The translations under genes were made by a program, and so were the position numbers. This document shows, piece by piece, positions 9,184 to 19,264 of a DNA stretch of 64,000 nt. The notes beneath the pieces are model-generated. The model was not told the origin of the DNA. It made no database searches and saw only the letters and a list, made by a program, of their open reading frames with translations. Source of the DNA: an uncultured Pseudohongiella sp. (GTDB taxonomy: Bacteria; Pseudomonadota; Gammaproteobacteria; Pseudomonadales; Pseudohongiellaceae). Each line of letters begins with the position of its first letter. Positions within the stretch are counted from its first letter, which is position 1. The stretch is taken from assembly GCA_951812965.1 (NCBI GenBank), contig OX638341.1, forward strand, positions 1,532,438 through 1,596,437, in the 5' to 3' direction.

Positions 9184-9207
9184 AGGGGCGACGCATGCGC
9201 CGCCCCT
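9184..9207. repeat. Short GC-rich palindrome (REP-like), copy 1
   Basis: AGGGGCGACGCATGCG followed by CCGCCCCT forms a near-perfect palindrome centred on GCATGC, between the glycosidase start and the katG stop. The same design recurs at 31539, 31601 and 62183. It may also serve as a terminator-like fold for katG. Confidence 0.6.
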
Positions 9208-9226
9208 GATTGCGGATTTCCCGGAA

Positions 9227-11443
<2,217 letters not shown>

Positions 11444-11682
11444 TCAGGTTTCAATATGGGAGTCGAGATTTCGATCTCAACGTTTCGCCGGGTAAATTAG
11501 CATATCTCTTCTTATTTAGATAATTGATATTGCAGCACAAATTCATCGATAAAAACGATAATTCGCACCGCCAATTCCCGGCCAAACTGCTTTTCTAGAT
11601 TATTTTGCCGAAAGTTTGCCTTCCCTGAAGAAACCTGCCTAAGCTGATCCACGAAGTGGAGGGGAATCGGAAGGAGCCCGTA

Positions 11683-12141
11683 ATGAACGCAATCGTCACC
11701 GCATTCGCCGAGCAAGGTCTTGTCCTTGGGGCGATATTGTTGCTCGCAATCTATTTGCAGGCAAAAATTCACAATGAAAGCACCACCTTGCGCAAGGATA
11801 TGTCCGATATGAAGGATGACTTGCGCAAGGATATGTCCGATATGAAGGATGACTTGCGCAAGGATATGTCCGACATGAAGGATGACTTGCGCAAGGATAT
11901 GTCCGACATGAGGGACAGTCTGCGCAAGGAGATGTCCGAAATGAGGGACAGTCTGCGCAAGGAGATGTCCGAAATGAAGGACGATCTGCGCAAGGATATG
12001 TCCAAAGTGAAGGATGATTTGCACAATGAGATGAAAAGCCAGGGCACACGGCTGGCGCGGGTCGAGGGAGTGCTCTCGCGGGGTGTGGCGCACGAAGCGG
12101 TCGCCGAGCAGCCTTCCGGCGAAGGCAGCCAGCCGAAATAG
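11683..12141 (+). CDS. Membrane-anchored hendecad-repeat coiled-coil protein
   Basis: About 152 residues. ATG 11683 is chosen because AAGGAG lies 6-7 nt upstream; a GTG at 11656 is in frame but lacks this. The N-terminus has one membrane segment (GLVLGAILLLAIYLQ), then seven near-identical 11-residue units of the form LRKDMSDMKDD, and a short tail LARVEGVLSRGVA. Eleven-residue (hendecad) periodicity predicts a right-handed or straight coiled coil. I do not recognise a named family. A related gene, broken by a frameshift, lies at 19265-19707, and both converge on the terminators of the two TBDR paralogues. The role is unknown; a membrane-tethered rod or scaffold is possible. Confidence 0.75.
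   Translation: MNAIVTAFAEQGLVLGAILLLAIYLQAKIHNESTTLRKDMSDMKDDLRKDMSDMKDDLRKDMSDMKDDLRKDMSDMRDSLRKEMSEMRDSLRKEMSEMKDDLRKDMSKVKDDLHNEMKSQGTRLARVEGVLSRGVAHEAVAEQPSGEGSQPK
11788..12018 (+). repeat. In-frame 33-bp tandem repeat array (7 units plus a degenerate eighth)
   Basis: Units start at 11788, 11821, 11854, 11887, 11920, 11953 and 11986, each 33 bp and beginning TTGCGCAAGGATATGTCC or a close variant; a degenerate unit follows at 12019. The first four units are nearly identical and later ones have drifted (AGGGACAGT in place of AAGGATGAC). The array is wholly coding and keeps the frame, so copy-number change would alter rod length without frameshift. Confidence 0.92.
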
Positions 12142-12212
12142 ACCGGGCGCCTGTGTCGTTTCTGTTTGCCGAAACTCAGCCGGTGTAGCAAGCAACTTCT
12201 ATATATGGAAAC

Positions 12213-12236
12213 AAAGGGCTCCCGAAGGAGCCCTTT
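12213..12236. terminator. Bidirectional intrinsic terminator
   Basis: AAAGGGCTCC-CGAA-GGAGCCCTTT, a perfect 10-bp stem with a 4-nt loop, flanked by A and T runs, between the stops of the converging coiled-coil gene and TBDR. A near-identical structure follows the paralogous TBDR at 18913-18940. Confidence 0.9.
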
Positions 12237-12265
12237 GCCGTTTTCCCATACGATCGTCTTGCCGA

Positions 12266-15200
12266 TCAGAAATCGTAGACCACGCGTCCGTAGACCATGC
12301 GGCCGAGCGGGTCATGCAACTGGCCGATGACGCCGGAGAACAGCGGGGAACGCTGCGCTTCGCGGTCGAACACGTTGCGGGAGCCGATCGTGAACGCCAT
12401 TTCACCGTCCCAGAACTCAAAGCCCCGATAGGTGTAGGCAATATCCATGTCGGTCCAGGCGAAAATGCCGGCTTCGGTGATCCAGGGGCCCACATTGTGG
12501 GTGCTGTTGGCCACCGCGGGATTACCGAAGGAACTGCCGTAGACCGGTCCGCCCACATAGGTGCGATTACCGTTGCCGTCCTCGCTTTCGGTCTTGTACT
12601 CGACCGAATCGATGTAGTGGACGGTGGCGTTCACCGTGTGATTGCCCATCGACCAGACTGCTCGCAGATTCGCCTTCAACTCGGGCAGCGCCGGCGCCGC
12701 GTCTGTGGCAATGTTGTACAGACCTTCGGCATGGCGGACTGTTTGAGTCGGGTTGTTCTGGTAAGTGAACTCGTCGATGTAGGTGGCTAGCAGGTTGAGC
12801 CGCAGATTTCCCCAGTCGTTGAGGGAAAAGTTGTAGTTGCCCTGGATGTCGTAGGCGGTCACGGCAACCTGGGAAGCGTTTGTGCTACCCGTTTGCACCA
12901 GCAGAATCTGGTGAATGTCTTCCGGGTCGCGCACGATGCGGGGGTCCGACAAGCCGCTGGCAAGCCACGAACGAAGCTGGTCTATGCTGGGCTGCTGACC
13001 CGCGCCTTCGCCGGTGCCGCTGAAGCCGGACCAGTTCTGGAAATTGAGGAAATCAACATCCATGATCAACTGGCCGGGGGCCGAGACGATGCGGTTGCCG
13101 AATTCGGTATTGTTCCAGGTGACGCTCAAGTCCCAATCGTCGAATGCCAGATCGACACCGAACTGCTGGGACTCGGAACTCTCGTTCTTCAGATTCGGGT
13201 TTCCGCCCGAACAGCGGCTAGTGAATGCGTCCCAGGGGCCAAAGCGGTCTGTCACCGAACTCAGGCCGCACACTTCGGGAGCGAACAGTTGCTCCAGCGT
13301 CGGCGCGATGAACGCCTCGCTCTGGGTCGCCCGCAGGGTCAGCCACTCCAGTGGCGCATAGGTAATGCCGTATTTCGGGTCGGTGGAAGTCTGGCCGGTG
13401 CTGAATTCCTCGCGCCGCACTGCAAGCTCCAGTACCAGATCGTCCAGCACGGGAACCGACAATTCGCCGAAAAAGGCGTCAACCTCCCGGTTGCCGTGGG
13501 TGATGTCTTCGGGAGTCGAGGAGCCGATATAGGGTGCGCCCCTGATCTCGACGGCGGCCGGCGTATTCTTGTAGGAATCGTCGCGGTACTGGTAGCCGAC
13601 GGCGGCTCCTATCGGCCCGCCCGGCAACTCGAAGCCGAACAGCGGCACTTCACCGTTGAACACGATATCCAGCAGGCCAAGGGTATCTTCCACCTGCTCG
13701 CGTTCCCGCGCCGCGATGGCGTCCAGCACGTGGGAGTAGGTGCCCTGGGACGGGTCCGTGATATAGAAGGGCGTGTAGCAGCCATCCCGGTCATTGACCA
13801 CGTCGCAATTCAGCCCCTGAACGATCGCGTCGAAGTCATAGTTCTGATTCGACATGAAATCGATCTCGCGATAGTTCCAGGTGTAGGCCGCCGTACCCTG
13901 CCAGCCTTCGATGAAGGGCACATTGAAATCGCCCTGGAAGGTGATTCGATGCAGCCGGTCCATATTGTCCGACAGATTGTCCTTGTCGGGAGAATGCGCC
14001 GAAATCTGTGTCATGGACTTGTTGAGAATGCGGATGCCGCGAATGCCCACGTCTTCGTACAGGGGCAACCAGGGGACCAGACCGCCGTTCGGAGTCAGGA
14101 TCGGGTCGGGTACGCCATCGCCGTTGAGGTCCATGTTGGGATCCCTGTCCGGAATTCCGTCGGCATTGTGGTCCACGGCAAACAGAGGCTGTCCCAGCGC
14201 GTTCATGGCGCGAAAGGGATTGTGCGGAATCTCGCCGCGAACCGCCGGCAGTTCCCGCACGCGCTGGTTGCCGGGGTTTGAAGTCGAGCCGTAGCTCACC
14301 TCGCCGTAGCGCGTGGAAAAGCCCTGCAGCGAGAGTGTGAGATCGTCGTTGACGTCCCAGGTTGCGTTAGCAAAGAACTTGTTGGCGCCGATCGGATTGC
14401 GATAGCTGTGATTATCGCCGTATTCGAACATGCAACTGACGCCGTCGGGGTGGGCAAAGCCGTAACGGCTGGCAACCTGGTGCGGTGTGATGTAGTCCCG
14501 TTCCGCTCCGCAGTTCGGATCCTTGGCCCTGATCCTGTCACCGGTGTATTCGCCATTCTCGTCACGCGTCGGCAGCCAGTAGTTGCCTGGTGCGGTGGAT
14601 GACCAGGTGAGGCCGGAGTTGGCGAGCACCGGGCGCTCGTCGTATCCGAGACGGCCGGATTGGCGGAACTCGCCCGCGAGTACCAGATCAACATCGCCAA
14701 ACTGTTCGCCCCACATTACCTGAATCGCATGCTCGTCGTAATCGCCGCGGGAGTCCTGCTCGGCGAAGGTCTCCACGCGCAGGCCTTCATAGCTGCGATA
14801 CGGAACGAAATTAACCACACCGGCCACCGCCTCGTTGCCGTACAGCGCCGCGGAGCCGTCCGCCACGATATCCAGGCGCTGGATGGCGATAGTCGGAATA
14901 AGCGCGTTGACGTTTTCATTCACCAGCCGTTTGCCGTCAAGCAGGGTCAACGTGGACCGGGCGCCCAGCCCGCGTAAATCGATGTTGGTGGCGCGGGAAT
15001 CCGCGCCTGAGCGCTGGAAGGTATTGGTGATGGCGGATGCGCCGCCGTTAACGAAAGAAAGGTTTTGTACGACCTCGCCGAGATTCATCGTGCCCTCGGC
15101 TTCGAGGTCCTCGGCAGTGAGTTGAGTTACCGAAGACGCCTGGGTGAAGCCCTCGGTGCGGCGGATATAGGAACCCGTTACGATAACCTCTTCGACAGCA

Positions 15201-15298
15201 GCCTCGTCCTGCGCCATGCTCGTGCCGGCGAGCGGCAAAAGCGACAGGGATACGGCCGCGCAAAGCAGGCTTTTCCGATGTGGAATCTTGAATTGCAT
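12266..15298 (-). CDS. TonB-dependent receptor, paralogue A (divergent pair)
   Basis: About 1010 residues. The start is ATG 15298, giving MQFKIPHRKSLLCAAVSLS with a signal peptide cleaved near SMAQDE; GGAGAGA lies just upstream. The longer open frame is 5' leader. A TonB box (EEVIVTGSYIRR), plug (LEAEGTMNLGEVVQNLSF, LLDGKRLVNEN, NEAVAGVVNFVPY) and barrel ending GRMVYGRVVYDF follow. An extracellular-loop candidate (about residues 373-400) carries DHNADGIPD and DLNGDGVPD, calcium-loop-like motifs. The paralogue at 15905-18892 shares the same signal peptide, plug and C-terminus and is transcribed away from it. This class commonly handles carbohydrates or oligomers, but no substrate can be named. 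Confidence 0.92.
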   Translation of the reverse strand: MQFKIPHRKSLLCAAVSLSLLPLAGTSMAQDEAAVEEVIVTGSYIRRTEGFTQASSVTQLTAEDLEAEGTMNLGEVVQNLSFVNGGASAITNTFQRSGADSRATNIDLRGLGARSTLTLLDGKRLVNENVNALIPTIAIQRLDIVADGSAALYGNEAVAGVVNFVPYRSYEGLRVETFAEQDSRGDYDEHAIQVMWGEQFGDVDLVLAGEFRQSGRLGYDERPVLANSGLTWSSTAPGNYWLPTRDENGEYTGDRIRAKDPNCGAERDYITPHQVASRYGFAHPDGVSCMFEYGDNHSYRNPIGANKFFANATWDVNDDLTLSLQGFSTRYGEVSYGSTSNPGNQRVRELPAVRGEIPHNPFRAMNALGQPLFAVDHNADGIPDRDPNMDLNGDGVPDPILTPNGGLVPWLPLYEDVGIRGIRILNKSMTQISAHSPDKDNLSDNMDRLHRITFQGDFNVPFIEGWQGTAAYTWNYREIDFMSNQNYDFDAIVQGLNCDVVNDRDGCYTPFYITDPSQGTYSHVLDAIAAREREQVEDTLGLLDIVFNGEVPLFGFELPGGPIGAAVGYQYRDDSYKNTPAAVEIRGAPYIGSSTPEDITHGNREVDAFFGELSVPVLDDLVLELAVRREEFSTGQTSTDPKYGITYAPLEWLTLRATQSEAFIAPTLEQLFAPEVCGLSSVTDRFGPWDAFTSRCSGGNPNLKNESSESQQFGVDLAFDDWDLSVTWNNTEFGNRIVSAPGQLIMDVDFLNFQNWSGFSGTGEGAGQQPSIDQLRSWLASGLSDPRIVRDPEDIHQILLVQTGSTNASQVAVTAYDIQGNYNFSLNDWGNLRLNLLATYIDEFTYQNNPTQTVRHAEGLYNIATDAAPALPELKANLRAVWSMGNHTVNATVHYIDSVEYKTESEDGNGNRTYVGGPVYGSSFGNPAVANSTHNVGPWITEAGIFAWTDMDIAYTYRGFEFWDGEMAFTIGSRNVFDREAQRSPLFSGVIGQLHDPLGRMVYGRVVYDF

Positions 15299-15422
15299 TT
15301 TGTCTCTCCGTCCAAATTCGAGTGAAGTTTGCACGCGAGTGACGACGGCAGCCGTCTGGTTCTGGTGTTGCGGCCTGTTACCGTTTGGCGATTCCCCCAC
15401 CGGCATTCCCGCCGAATTGAAA

Positions 15423-15460
15423 GACAAAGCCAGTACGTACTTGCAGATCAGGACTCTGTC
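15423..15460 (-). promoter_or_regulatory. Conserved 38-nt leader hairpin, copy A
   Basis: Read on the minus strand, GACAGAGTC pairs with GGCTTTGTC across a loop containing GATCTGCAAGTACGTACT. It is 34/38 identical to the element at 15743-15780 and ends 124 nt before the start codon of the TBDR at 12266-15298. One stem position differs from copy B as U versus C opposite G, so pairing is kept. Confidence 0.7.
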
Positions 15461-15567
15461 AGTCGAAGACTATCCATGTCCGGATCAGCTAAAACCTCTG
15501 GCCGATCCCATTAATTCCCCCGTAAATTGCCGATAAAAAATCGCCGCGCCAATTTGCGCACGGCGAA

Positions 15568-15597
15568 ATACTAATAGCAAAATTGCGGAAGTGTCAA
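15568..15597 (-). promoter_or_regulatory. Sigma-70-type promoter for TBDR paralogue A
   Basis: On the minus strand TTGACA (15597-15592), an 18-bp spacer and TAGTAT (15573-15568). The motif pair is identical to that of the divergent promoter at 15629-15658. The predicted leader is about 260 nt. Confidence 0.7.
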
Positions 15598-15605
15598 TTT
15601 TGAAA

Positions 15606-15621
15606 TCCGGAACTCGCCGGA
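15606..15621. promoter_or_regulatory. Dyad centred between divergent promoters, candidate operator
   Basis: TCCGG-AACTCG-CCGGA, centred at 15613.5, which is within half a base of the midpoint between the two -35 hexamers. A regulator bound here could control both TBDRs at once. No regulator gene is adjacent. Confidence 0.5.
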
Positions 15622-15628
15622 ATATAGT

Positions 15629-15658
15629 TTGACACCGCCGCAAAAATCTTTTTAGTAT
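15629..15658 (+). promoter_or_regulatory. Sigma-70-type promoter for TBDR paralogue B
   Basis: TTGACA (15629-15634), 18-bp spacer, TAGTAT (15653-15658). The leader to the start codon at 15905 would be about 240 nt and includes the hairpin at 15743-15780. Confidence 0.7.
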
Positions 15659-15742
15659 CCTGCGATGCGGGAAGCCCCGCTTGGCGAAATTTATTTACGA
15701 ATAGCCTGGTTCGGCTGGAACGGAACCGAAAAGCCGCGAAAC

Positions 15743-15780
15743 GACAGAGCCCCGATCCGCATGTACGTACTGGCTTTGTC
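15743..15780 (+). promoter_or_regulatory. Conserved 38-nt leader hairpin, copy B
   Basis: GACAGAGCC (15743-15751) pairs with GGCTTTGTC (15772-15780), nine pairs with one G-U, enclosing CGATCCGCATGTACGTACT; an A7 run follows. It ends 124 nt before the ATG at 15905, exactly the same distance as copy A. The sequence between hairpin and ribosome-binding region is not conserved, except TCGAATTT and GGAGAGA next to the start. I do not recognise it as a known riboswitch class. Confidence 0.7.
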
Positions 15781-15904
15781 AAAAAAATAGACTGGGCGTT
15801 CGGCAGATTAAGCGCCGTGCAGGGATTTCCACAACAACAGGTCGAATCGGCATTCCGCGCCGGTTTCGCTCTTATAACAGTCGAATTTTCGATGGAGAGA
15901 TACT

Positions 15905-18892
15905 ATGCAGTTCAAGATTCCACAGAAGCGAAGCCTGCTTTGCGCGGCTATTTCGCTATCGCTCTTGCCGATCGCCGGCACGAGCATGGCGCAGGACGAG
16001 GCCGCGGTAGAAGAGGTTATCGTAACGGGTTCGTATATCCGTCGTTCGGAAGGCTTCAACCAGGCGTCTTCGGTAGTTCAGCTTACCGCTGAAGATCTCG
16101 AAGCCGAAGGCACCTTAAACCTCGGTGAGGTGGTGTCGCAGCTCACATTCGTGAACGGCGACGCTTCCCAGATCACCAATACGATTCAGGGGCAGGACTC
16201 CCGTTCCACCACCATCGACCTGCGCGGCCTCGGAGCCCGCTCAACATTGACCTTGCTCGACGGCAAGCGCCTCGTGAACGAGAACATACTCGCCATGATC
16301 CCCACCATCGCCATTCAGCGAATGGATATCGTGGCGGACGGAAACGCGGCGCTGTACGGAAACGAGGCGGTGTCGGGAGTCGTCAACATCGTGCCCTATA
16401 CGTCTTATGACGGTTTCAGGATCGAGTCGTTTGCCGAAGGCGATACGCGCGGCGATTACGACGAGCATTCGGTGCAGATGCTGTGGGGCGGCGATATCGG
16501 CGGCGTCGACGCGGTGTTTGCCGGCCAGTTTCACCAGAACAGCCGGCTGGCCTGGAACGAACGGAGTTTGCTGGCCAACTCGGGCCTGGTGATTTCGTCG
16601 AATGCGCCGGGCAACTGGTTTGTACCGGAACGTGGTGAGGATGGTCTCTATACCGGTGGCCGCGGTCGCGCCGCGGACCCGAGTTGCACTCCGGGCTCGG
16701 AGCGAACCGACTATACCCCTGGCGTGGCCGCCAACGCGTATGGCATGAGGTTGGGCACAAGCTGCTTCTTCGATTTCGGCGACCAGCGCAGCGCGCGCGA
16801 GCCGCTTGAAAAGACTCAGTTGTTCACCAACCTTACCTACGACGTCAACGACGATCTGACGCTTTCCTTCCAGGGCTACCACACTCGCATCGCTGAGCGG
16901 ACATACACATCGACTTCCAATCCGGGCAACTCCCGAATCGGTGAATTGCCGGTGGTGCGCGGCGAAATGCCGGGTAACCCGTTCCGGGCTTGCGCGGGCG
17001 GCAGATTCGATCGGTTCAATCCCTTCGTTTGTTCCGACCCGGCCGATGCGCTTTTCGGCGTCGACTATGATGGAAATGGCCTGCCGGACCGCTACGGTCC
17101 AGATGTGGATATGAACGGCGATGGGCTGGCCGATGCTATCGTGCATCCCAACGGCTGGATTCCCCTGTACGAAGACGTGGTCGCACGAACCTTGCGTCCG
17201 ATCAACAAGACGCATACCCGATCCCATGGCCACTCTCCGGACGCCGCCAACCTGTCGGATAACATCGACCATGTAAGCCGCTATTCGTTCGACGCGGATT
17301 TCACGGTTCCGTTCCTGGAAGGCTGGCAAGGCACCGCGGCTTATACCCACGGCTATCGCGAACTCCAGTTCATGTCCAACCAGAACTATGACATCCAGCA
17401 TATGATTCAGGGCTTGAATTGCGATGTCGTCTTCGAACGCAGCGCCTGTTACAGTCCGTTCCTGATCGTCAACCCCGAGGACAACAACTCGGTTGACGTG
17501 ATGAACGCGGTCGCTGGACGCAGCATCGAAATCATCGAAGACAAGCTGACCACGGTGGACATCGTTCTCAACGGTGAGATTCCATTGGGCGAGTTCGAGT
17601 TGCCGGGTGGACCGATCGGCGCTGCCGTCGGTTACCAGTTCCGCGACGACAAGTACCTGAACATACCGTCGGAAGAGGAATTGGCCGGCGACACCTGGAT
17701 CGGCAGTGAAAACAAGGAGTCCGCCAGCAGCGGCTCGCGAAACATCGACGCATTTTTCGCCGAGTTCGCGTTGCCGGTGCTCAGCAATCTGGAAGTGGAA
17801 CTGGCGGTGCGCCACGAGGAATTCAGTACCGGTCAGAGCGCTACGGTTCCGGAATTCGGCGTGACTTTCGCTCCGCTCGATTGGCTCACGCTACGCGCCA
17901 CCACGGGCGAGGCGTTCATTGCACCGACACTGGAGCAACTGCTGAACCCGGTCACTTGCGGACTGGGTACGGTGAGCGATCCGTTCAGCACTTTCGAGGC
18001 CTGGACCACGACCTGCGGCGGAGGCAATCCGAATCTGGATAACGAGACTTCCGATTCCAAGCAGTTCGGCTTCGATATCGCCTTCGACGATTTCGACTTC
18101 AGCGCGACGTGGGTGCAGATTGACTTCCAGAACCGGATTGTCGGCAAGAATGCCCAGGATCTGCTCAACGAGGAGTACGAGATTTTCAGGCAGGCAACCG
18201 GATATTCCGGTGATGGCAAGCCGTCTCTCGATCAGTTGCAGGCCTGGGTGAACGATCCCCGCTCCAACCCGGAAATCATCCGTTCCCGAGGCGACGTTTC
18301 CACAATTCTGCAGATCTGCTGCCGCGGATCGATCAACGCGGAATTTGTGAAAGTAACCGCCATGGACTTCGACGCCAACTATACTTTTGGCTTTGAAAAC
18401 ATCGGTGACTTCCGCGTTGGATTGCAAGCCACTTACGTTCAGGAGTTCCTGGTGCAAAGCGACCCGGAAACCGCTCCTCGCGACGTGGCCGGCAAGTACA
18501 ACTGGGGTACCGGAGCAGCGCCTGAATTGCCACACTGGAAGGCGAATCTGCGGGCAAGCTGGACCAACGGTAACCACGCAGTGGTATCCACGGTCCACTA
18601 CATCGACGATCTGCCTTACGATGGACCCGCATACTCGCACATGGACTTCTTCAGCGGTTTCTACCGTCCAGGCAATATCTACGACACCGGCATCTACGCA
18701 TGGACCGATATGGACCTCGCGTACACCTACCGCGGTCTGGAGTTCCTGGACGGCGAAATGGCCATGACCCTTGGCTCGCGCAACGTGTTCGACCGTGAAC
18801 CGCAGCGCTCTCCGGAGTTCATGGGTGTAGTCGGTGGCTTGCAGGATGTCATGGGACGCATCCTCTACGCCAGAGTGGTTTACGATTTCTGA
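15905..18892 (+). CDS. TonB-dependent receptor, paralogue B (divergent pair)
   Basis: 995 residues starting MQFKIPQKRSLLCAAISLS with GGAGAGA upstream; signal cleavage near SMAQDE. TonB box EEVIVTGSYIRR, plug motifs LEAEGTLNLGEVVSQLTF and LLDGKRLVNEN, barrel, and C-terminal GRILYARVVYDF. It is clearly homologous along the whole length to the divergent TBDR at 12266-15298. The extracellular insert (about residues 386-412) has DYDGNGLPD and DMNGDGLAD, calcium-loop-like. Divergence is concentrated in presumed loops, suggesting altered ligand choice after duplication. The two probably respond to the same regulator through the shared promoter region. Confidence 0.93.
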   Translation: MQFKIPQKRSLLCAAISLSLLPIAGTSMAQDEAAVEEVIVTGSYIRRSEGFNQASSVVQLTAEDLEAEGTLNLGEVVSQLTFVNGDASQITNTIQGQDSRSTTIDLRGLGARSTLTLLDGKRLVNENILAMIPTIAIQRMDIVADGNAALYGNEAVSGVVNIVPYTSYDGFRIESFAEGDTRGDYDEHSVQMLWGGDIGGVDAVFAGQFHQNSRLAWNERSLLANSGLVISSNAPGNWFVPERGEDGLYTGGRGRAADPSCTPGSERTDYTPGVAANAYGMRLGTSCFFDFGDQRSAREPLEKTQLFTNLTYDVNDDLTLSFQGYHTRIAERTYTSTSNPGNSRIGELPVVRGEMPGNPFRACAGGRFDRFNPFVCSDPADALFGVDYDGNGLPDRYGPDVDMNGDGLADAIVHPNGWIPLYEDVVARTLRPINKTHTRSHGHSPDAANLSDNIDHVSRYSFDADFTVPFLEGWQGTAAYTHGYRELQFMSNQNYDIQHMIQGLNCDVVFERSACYSPFLIVNPEDNNSVDVMNAVAGRSIEIIEDKLTTVDIVLNGEIPLGEFELPGGPIGAAVGYQFRDDKYLNIPSEEELAGDTWIGSENKESASSGSRNIDAFFAEFALPVLSNLEVELAVRHEEFSTGQSATVPEFGVTFAPLDWLTLRATTGEAFIAPTLEQLLNPVTCGLGTVSDPFSTFEAWTTTCGGGNPNLDNETSDSKQFGFDIAFDDFDFSATWVQIDFQNRIVGKNAQDLLNEEYEIFRQATGYSGDGKPSLDQLQAWVNDPRSNPEIIRSRGDVSTILQICCRGSINAEFVKVTAMDFDANYTFGFENIGDFRVGLQATYVQEFLVQSDPETAPRDVAGKYNWGTGAAPELPHWKANLRASWTNGNHAVVSTVHYIDDLPYDGPAYSHMDFFSGFYRPGNIYDTGIYAWTDMDLAYTYRGLEFLDGEMAMTLGSRNVFDREPQRSPEFMGVVGGLQDVMGRILYARVVYDF

Positions 18893-18912
18893 TCCGGAAA
18901 TCGTTCGCAACC

Positions 18913-18940
18913 AAAAAGGGCTCCTTCGGGAGCCCTTTTT
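18913..18940. terminator. Bidirectional intrinsic terminator
   Basis: AAAAAGGGCTCC-TTCG-GGAGCCCTTTTT, a perfect 12-bp stem 20 bp after the TBDR stop. Stem core matches the terminator of the paralogue at 12213-12236. Confidence 0.93.
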
Positions 18941-18970
18941 CTGTGCCGGCAATTTTGTCGCTTGCGGTGT

Positions 18971-19228
18971 TTAACCCGAAAGCGAGAGGTAGCCGATCAG
19001 CAGTGTGACGGTGGCGATTTGAGAGGCAATGATCGTAACGCTCCAGCGGGCCTGGTTCAGCCGCAATCCGCCCTCGAGCAGACCCAGCCTCAAGTCCAGA
19101 TAATTGCGAGTTACCAGGTTGCGTGTTGCCATTGCCGTCACATCGCTTACCGTTTCCGCCTGCGCCATGGGCATCCCCGCTTCACGCAGCTTCTTGCTTG
19201 ACTCCAGCGTGTCGAAGGTATGTAGCAT
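18971..19228 (-). CDS. Small membrane protein, DUF1640-like
   Basis: 85 residues: an N-terminal FDTLESSKKLREAGMPMAQA segment like the start of DUF1640/CCDC90-type proteins (FDT...L..AGM...QAE), a short amphipathic stretch and a C-terminal membrane segment IIASQIATVTLLIGYL. DUF1640 proteins normally carry a longer coiled coil in the middle; here it is only about 30 residues, so this is a shortened member if the assignment is right. ATG 19228 is preceded by AGGAAGG. It is the last gene of a minus-strand pair with the frameshifted coiled-coil gene 36 bp upstream. The function of the family in bacteria is unknown. Confidence 0.6.
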   Translation of the reverse strand: MLHTFDTLESSKKLREAGMPMAQAETVSDVTAMATRNLVTRNYLDLRLGLLEGGLRLNQARWSVTIIASQIATVTLLIGYLSLSG

Positions 19229-19264
19229 GCCTTCCTATGCTGCTTCCAACGGGCGGAAAAGCAA

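Noticed and set aside
11788..12030. Regular 33-bp direct repeats suggesting a CRISPR array
   Set aside because: Units are contiguous with no spacers and code in frame for a coiled coil; no cas genes nearby.
12893..14281. 462-codon plus-strand frame inside the TBDR gene
   Set aside because: Antisense shadow of the receptor barrel; no start signals.
15743..15780. Leader hairpin as a cobalamin, TPP or other known riboswitch
   Set aside because: None of the conserved boxes of the common classes is visible; only the 38-nt hairpin is conserved.
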